This document shows, one piece after another, positions 15,684 to 18,616 of a stretch of 18,616 bases of DNA. Below the pieces are notes generated by a model, which was not told the DNA's origin, made no database searches, and worked only from the letters and a program-made list of their open reading frames with translations. Positions within the stretch are counted from its first letter, which is position 1, and each line of letters begins with the position of its first letter. Origin of the DNA: CAYLNH01 sp964384625 (lineage in GTDB: Bacteria > Verrucomicrobiota > Lentisphaeria > JABSQK01); assembly GCA_964384625.1 (NCBI GenBank), contig CAYLNH010000131.1:1-18616 (forward strand). The letters run 5' to 3'. The translations under genes and the position numbers were made by a program.

Positions 15684-16853
15684 TCAGCGCAGCGTACTCG
15701 CCCGCGCCACAAGATCGGAACTCAAACGAATCTGGGTAACCGCGGCTTCGCCGGACAGGACCTCCGCCACCAGGCGGGCGGCGGCTTCTCCAAGGCCTTC
15801 CATGGGCGGCACCATCGTACTCAAACCAAATCCGGCGGCCTGCGGGTCGCCGTCAAAACCGATCAGCCCGACATCGGCGCCGGGCGCCAACTCCTGTTTC
15901 AGCAGTTCTTCACGCACCAGCAGTGCCTGCGGATCATTCGGCGCGACAATCGCGTACAATCCACGATCGGCACGGACGGCGTCCCAATCGATCTGCGCCA
16001 GGGCCGCCTGCTGCAGCTTCTTTGACTTGGTGAAGGCGTGGAATTCGGTATCGGTTGCCGGCGGGACAACCTGCACGGTCGCATCGGCAAGCCCCGCTTG
16101 CCGGACGGCGGCTTCAGCGCCGGCCATGCGTTCCTCGGCCCAGGCAGCGGCGAACGGACGAAACAGAATCAGTTGGCGATAGCCGCTGTCCAACAGATGG
16201 CGCGCCGCCTGATAGCCCGCGTTGTACTGATCGTAGAACACGTGCGGCAGCGGGTGCCGCAACGACTCGGTCGTGATGTAGGCCAGCGGCACGGAGATCC
16301 GGTTATAAGCCGCCAGCACCTGGTCCGTCCAACCGACAGAATCGACACAGATGACAACCAACGCATCCATGCCCTGCTCGACCGCGGCATCGATCGCAGC
16401 CGCCGGCGTTGGAAACTTGTCCGGCCAACGGATGACGTTGAAGAACTTCGTGCGCGCCTGATAGCGCGACGCCCGGCGTTCGATGGCGCGAGTCACGATC
16501 GTCGTCCACGGCAAGGGTTCGCCCGCTGCCTCGTCGACAAAGAAACTGGTGGTGGCGATGATGCCGATGGTCTTGTTCTTCAATCCGGGGCCGCCGGCAG
16601 CCGCCGCCGTGTCAGCGACTGTCTGCGGCCGGCGGGCAACAAACGTGCCGCGACGATCGCTGGTGGTCAGGATGCCGTCTTCGAGGAGTGAGCCGACCGC
16701 CCGCTGCACCGTACCGAGGGAGACCTCGTACTCGGTCGCAAAGGTACGCAGGCCGGGGAGCATGGCGCCGATATTCCACTCGCCGCCGTCAATGCGGCGG
16801 CGCAGATCGCCGCGGATCCGTTCGTAGGCGTTTTCGCTGGCTGGTTGATTCAT
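15684..16853 (-). CDS. GntR-type DNA-binding / LacI-like effector-domain transcriptional regulator
   Basis: Predicted product is 389 residues. The ATG at 16853 follows AGGAG closely; the frame opens further upstream (16928), but that part overlaps the promoter. Residues ~8-75 are a GntR winged helix-turn-helix (NAYERIRGDLRRRIDGGEWN, LPGLRTFATEYEVSLGTVQR, SLLEDGILTTSDRRGTFVAR). From ~90, NKTIGIIATTSFFVD begins a periplasmic-binding-protein-like effector domain of LacI type. It continues through DALVVICVDSV, PLAYITTES, YQAARHLLDSGYRQLILFRPF and DVGLIGFDGDPQAAGFGLSTMVPPMEGLGE. This GntR-LacI fusion is the architecture of sugar-responsive repressors such as AraR. It heads the minus-strand catabolic gene series, 105 bp before the GH-A-like gene, so it most likely senses a sugar released from the target glycan and controls this locus, including itself. 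The ligand is not predictable. Confidence 0.93.
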   Translation of the reverse strand: MNQPASENAYERIRGDLRRRIDGGEWNIGAMLPGLRTFATEYEVSLGTVQRAVGSLLEDGILTTSDRRGTFVARRPQTVADTAAAAGGPGLKNKTIGIIATTSFFVDEAAGEPLPWTTIVTRAIERRASRYQARTKFFNVIRWPDKFPTPAAAIDAAVEQGMDALVVICVDSVGWTDQVLAAYNRISVPLAYITTESLRHPLPHVFYDQYNAGYQAARHLLDSGYRQLILFRPFAAAWAEERMAGAEAAVRQAGLADATVQVVPPATDTEFHAFTKSKKLQQAALAQIDWDAVRADRGLYAIVAPNDPQALLVREELLKQELAPGADVGLIGFDGDPQAAGFGLSTMVPPMEGLGEAAARLVAEVLSGEAAVTQIRLSSDLVARASTLR

Positions 16854-16883
16854 TTTCTCCTGAGATCCTCTTGACTTTGTCCA

Positions 16884-16907
16884 ATACAACTGTATAGTCA
16901 ACTGTAT
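16884..16907. promoter_or_regulatory. Candidate operator: repeated caactgtat motif
   Basis: The 9-mer caactgtat occurs at 16887-16895 and 16899-16907, spaced exactly 12 bp apart. The left copy is part of atacaactgtat (16884-16895), a near-palindrome with 5-bp arms. The repeats cover the proposed -10 and start region of the regulator's own promoter, as expected for autorepression by a GntR/LacI-type protein. I did not see the motif in the 105-bp gap before the GH-A-like gene. Confidence 0.5.
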
Positions 16908-16928
16908 GCCCCAAAAGATGGATGTCAA
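16901..16928 (-). promoter_or_regulatory. Candidate promoter of the regulator gene
   Basis: On the minus strand TTGACA (16928-16923) is followed after 16 bp by TACAGT (16906-16901), a reasonable sigma-70-like pair. This would place transcription start about 16895, some 40 bp before the ATG at 16853. It is the best such pair seen upstream of the regulator, but the call rests on consensus matching alone. Confidence 0.45.
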
Positions 16929-17235
16929 GAATGATTACTGAAATAAATCAAACCACGGATAAACACAGCGCGGCCGTTGGCCGCAACCGAGACTGATCCC
17001 CATCCAGTATCGTTGTCTTGATCGTTGTCACTGTGTTGCTGCCTGCGGCAGCCATAGGCTGGAAGCCGTCTGTCTCCCATCGCATCCTATCGGATTCGGA
17101 GGATCGCTTCGCTCCTATTCTGGACAACGATCAAGACAACGATGGAGATTCTCGGAATATGTAGTTCGTCAAATCGGAACCTGTTACAAAGCGAACCTTG
17201 CACAGAAAACAAGAATCTGCGAGATAGTAGTACAG
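16929..17235. other. Non-coding intergenic region with nested inverted repeats
   Basis: This stretch separates the divergently oriented regulator and prepilin-like gene. No credible ORF is seen. It contains accacggat (16952-16960), whose complement atccgtggt is at 17305-17313. Inside that lie hairpins cggcc-gtt-ggccg (16971-16983) and gctgcc-tgc-ggcagc (17038-17052), and a perfect 21-bp inverted repeat at 17009-17029 and 17123-17143. No convincing promoter for the prepilin gene was found. Confidence 0.6.
17009..17143. repeat. Perfect 21-bp inverted repeat with a 93-bp interior
   Basis: The left arm (17009-17029) is two copies of atcgttgtc separated by ttg. The right arm (17123-17143) is its exact reverse complement, gacaacgat twice with caa between. 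The match stops sharply at both ends. The interior holds a 6-bp hairpin and an aggat/atcct-rich stretch. The arrangement suggests a small repeated non-coding element or a structured RNA; it is too short for an insertion sequence. Confidence 0.85.
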
Positions 17236-18108
17236 ATGAAAACGAATGAACTAAAAATGAAATACTCGGCGGCACCGCCAAGACATCCGTGTCTATCCGT
17301 GTGCATCCGTGGTCCACGCTATTTTGAAAACGAACGCACAAGAAGATTCACGTTGATTGAGCTGTTGGTGGTGATCGCGATCATCGCAGTCCTGGCCGCG
17401 CTGCTGCTGCCGATGCTGGCCAAGGCAAAAGCGAAGGCGCAGGAAGTGGCGTGTCTGAACAACATGCGGCAGATCGGCGCCGGCATGCTGATCTATGAAA
17501 GCGATTACGACGGCTGCATTCCCCCGCTGCACGCGAACCATCCGTCGTTCCGTTTTGAGAACACCTGTTTCTTCCATCTGATCTGCAAGGAGACCCTGGG
17601 CAGCTATGATGTCATGCGTTGTCCGTTCGATTGGAACGGCGACGTCGCGGCCGATCGCGTTGCGGTCTCTTACAAGATCAATTTCACCACGGATCCGGAC
17701 AAACTGGGTATGCCGGATCCACCGCCCGCGCCGATTCCGCATCCGATGTGGAATCCGGATATGAAGATCAAGCCGACGCGGGTGGCGCAGAACAAACGGT
17801 CACAGCCGTCGCCGGATGTCGTGCCGCTGCTGTACGACCTGCTCGGGTACGAACACCGTTTGGACGGCGCCTGCCAGAACACGACGAATCATTCGGGGCT
17901 CTATCAGATGATGCGCGGCTACTACATCAGCAACGACGCCTGGCTCGACGGCCGGCCGACGCGGCATCCGAACAGCTATACGGCGTTGTTTTTCGACGGC
18001 CACGTCGAACAACTCGGCGTCAGCCCGTTCCTTGTCGTGCCGACGGGTGATCCGGCCACCAGTGAGTTGGATATGCTCTATAACATGTGGATGTGGAAGC
18101 ATCTTTGA
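17236..18108 (+). CDS. Prepilin-type N-terminal cleavage/methylation protein with H-X9-DG motif (pseudopilin-like)
   Basis: Predicted product is 290 residues. The type IV prepilin signature FTLIELLVVIAIIAVLAALLLPML starts at Phe38, with Glu42 as the conserved Glu5 of the mature form. The residue before Phe is Arg, not the classical Gly. This hydrophobic helix would anchor the protein in the inner membrane. The region after it (QEVACLNNMRQIGAGMLIYESDYDG) is typical of the abundant pseudopilin-like proteins of Lentisphaerota and Planctomycetota. Near the C-terminus RHPNSYTALFFDGHVEQL contains His244, nine residues, then Asp-Gly: the H-X9-DG processing-associated motif. The start is uncertain. 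ATG 17236 and ATG 17257 both lack a good ribosome-binding site, and a GTG at 17299 would give a 16-residue leader. Residues 16-26 read through a genomic tandem repeat. Function is unknown; such proteins are thought to act in secretion or surface structures. Confidence 0.85.
   Translation: MKTNELKMKYSAAPPRHPCLSVCIRGPRYFENERTRRFTLIELLVVIAIIAVLAALLLPMLAKAKAKAQEVACLNNMRQIGAGMLIYESDYDGCIPPLHANHPSFRFENTCFFHLICKETLGSYDVMRCPFDWNGDVAADRVAVSYKINFTTDPDKLGMPDPPPAPIPHPMWNPDMKIKPTRVAQNKRSQPSPDVVPLLYDLLGYEHRLDGACQNTTNHSGLYQMMRGYYISNDAWLDGRPTRHPNSYTALFFDGHVEQLGVSPFLVVPTGDPATSELDMLYNMWMWKHL
17285..17314 (+). repeat. Three-unit 10-bp-period tandem repeat (atccgtgtNN)
   Basis: The hexamer atccgt occurs at 17285, 17295 and 17305 with exact 10-bp spacing, as atccgtgtct, atccgtgtgc, atccgtggtc. 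It lies inside the leader of the prepilin-like gene, where it encodes the HPCLSVCIRG phrase. A related inverted phrase, accacggat, is at 16952. Confidence 0.75.
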
Positions 18109-18138
18109 AACGCAGTTACCGACCATGGGAGCAGAACG

Positions 18139-18616
18139 ATGACGATTCACAAACGCAATCCCAGTCGCTCCTGCGCTGAGCGAAGCCGCGGTGCGGGGGA
18201 AGGGACAATGGCGGGTCGACGTCGGTGGTTTCCCGGCAACGATTCCTGGTGGAATGAAGTCAGTCGGGCTCACCGCGCTGACGTGATACCTGCATTTGCA
18301 TGCAGTGCATCATCCGGATTTGCCGAACGTCCCGCAGGCGCCGGGATACCGAGCCCCCACACACATTGTCGGAACCGGAGTCGGAGCCGGCGCCGCCGGC
18401 CAGCGGAGGCGGGTTGTGCATCTTCACTGGTTGAGTTCCGCGTGGCGAAGCCCGGCGAAGCTACGAGCATTGCCTCTGGTAATGAGAGGGCGAAGACGAG
18501 AGCAACTCGATCAGCTTTTACGCTGATTGAGTTACTCGTGGTGGTAGCCATTATCGCCATCTTGTACCTGTTTACCGCGCCTCAAGCTGAGGCTGTCCAA
18601 GCTGGAATAATCTGCT
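18139..18616 (+). CDS. Second prepilin-like protein with a 126-residue leader (3' end outside window)
   Basis: The frame is open from ATG 18139 to the window edge, 159 codons without a stop. GGGAG at 18127-18131, 7 bp upstream, supports this start. FTLIELLVVVAIIAIL begins at Phe127 with Glu131 in the Glu5 position, so a prepilin transmembrane segment is clear. What comes before it is odd: an Arg/Ser/Ala-rich low-complexity stretch (for example CRNRSRSRRRRPAEAG), far longer than the 5-25 residues of ordinary prepilin leaders. In-frame alternatives are ATG 18208 and GTG 18442, the latter giving a 25-residue leader but no ribosome-binding site. It starts 30 bp after the first prepilin-like gene, in the same reading frame, and is probably co-transcribed. 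The segment after the helix (YLFTAPQAEAVQAG) is not the usual LLPAL. The prepilin call is firm; the start is not. Confidence 0.65.
   Translation, partial: MTIHKRNPSRSCAERSRGAGEGTMAGRRRWFPGNDSWWNEVSRAHRADVIPAFACSASSGFAERPAGAGIPSPHTHCRNRSRSRRRRPAEAGCASSLVEFRVAKPGEATSIASGNERAKTRATRSAFTLIELLVVVAIIAILYLFTAPQAEAVQAGIIC

Overview
The window is about 18.6 kb of GC-rich bacterial DNA. It reads as part of a genome from the Planctomycetota/Verrucomicrobiota/Lentisphaerota group, most likely Lentisphaerota. The evidence is the prepilin-type FTLIELLVV proteins (one with an H-X9-DG motif), several FGly-type sulfatases next to glycoside hydrolases, an NHL-propeller/FN3 secreted protein, and short palindromic non-coding repeats. 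There is no rRNA or ribosomal marker, so this placement is an inference from gene content.

Layout. A plus-strand gene fragment at the left edge (3-524) encodes the C-terminal part of a small DprA/SLOG-like Rossmann protein. It converges on a block of eight minus-strand genes that fills 599-16853. In transcription order these are: a GntR-type regulator with a LacI-like effector domain (16853-15684); a secreted clan GH-A-like glycoside hydrolase with a CBM9/DOMON-like tail (15578-12471); a secreted 1128-residue NHL-propeller protein with FN3 and C-terminal domains (12444-9058); an S1 sulfatase with a CSPAR motif (9007-7505); a repeat-rich spacer of about 500 bp; a divergent GH32-like enzyme (7005-5551); a second S1 sulfatase with a CSPSR motif, overlapping the GH32-like gene by 4 bp (5554-4202); an uncharacterised alpha/alpha-toroid, lyase-like enzyme (4152-2128); and a second GH32/GH43-like five-bladed-propeller enzyme (2101-599).

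The eight genes look like a regulated locus for degrading a sulfated polysaccharide or oligosaccharide, with no transporter and no SusC/D pair in view. Only the GH-A-like enzyme and the NHL protein carry signal peptides. Both sulfatases, both GH32-like enzymes and the toroid enzyme have none. This suggests outer processing or binding by two secreted proteins, followed by desulfation and cleavage inside the cell. The regulator has a plausible autoregulated promoter: a TTGACA-like -35, a TACAGT -10, and 9-bp repeats over the -10/start region.

Right of the regulator, 16854-17235 is non-coding and holds the promoter, a perfect 21-bp inverted repeat and further small hairpins. Two plus-strand prepilin-like genes follow. 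The first (17236-18108) has a leader that runs through a 10-bp-period genomic repeat. The second (18139-18616) is cut by the window edge and has an unusually long 126-residue basic leader before its FTLIELLVVV segment.
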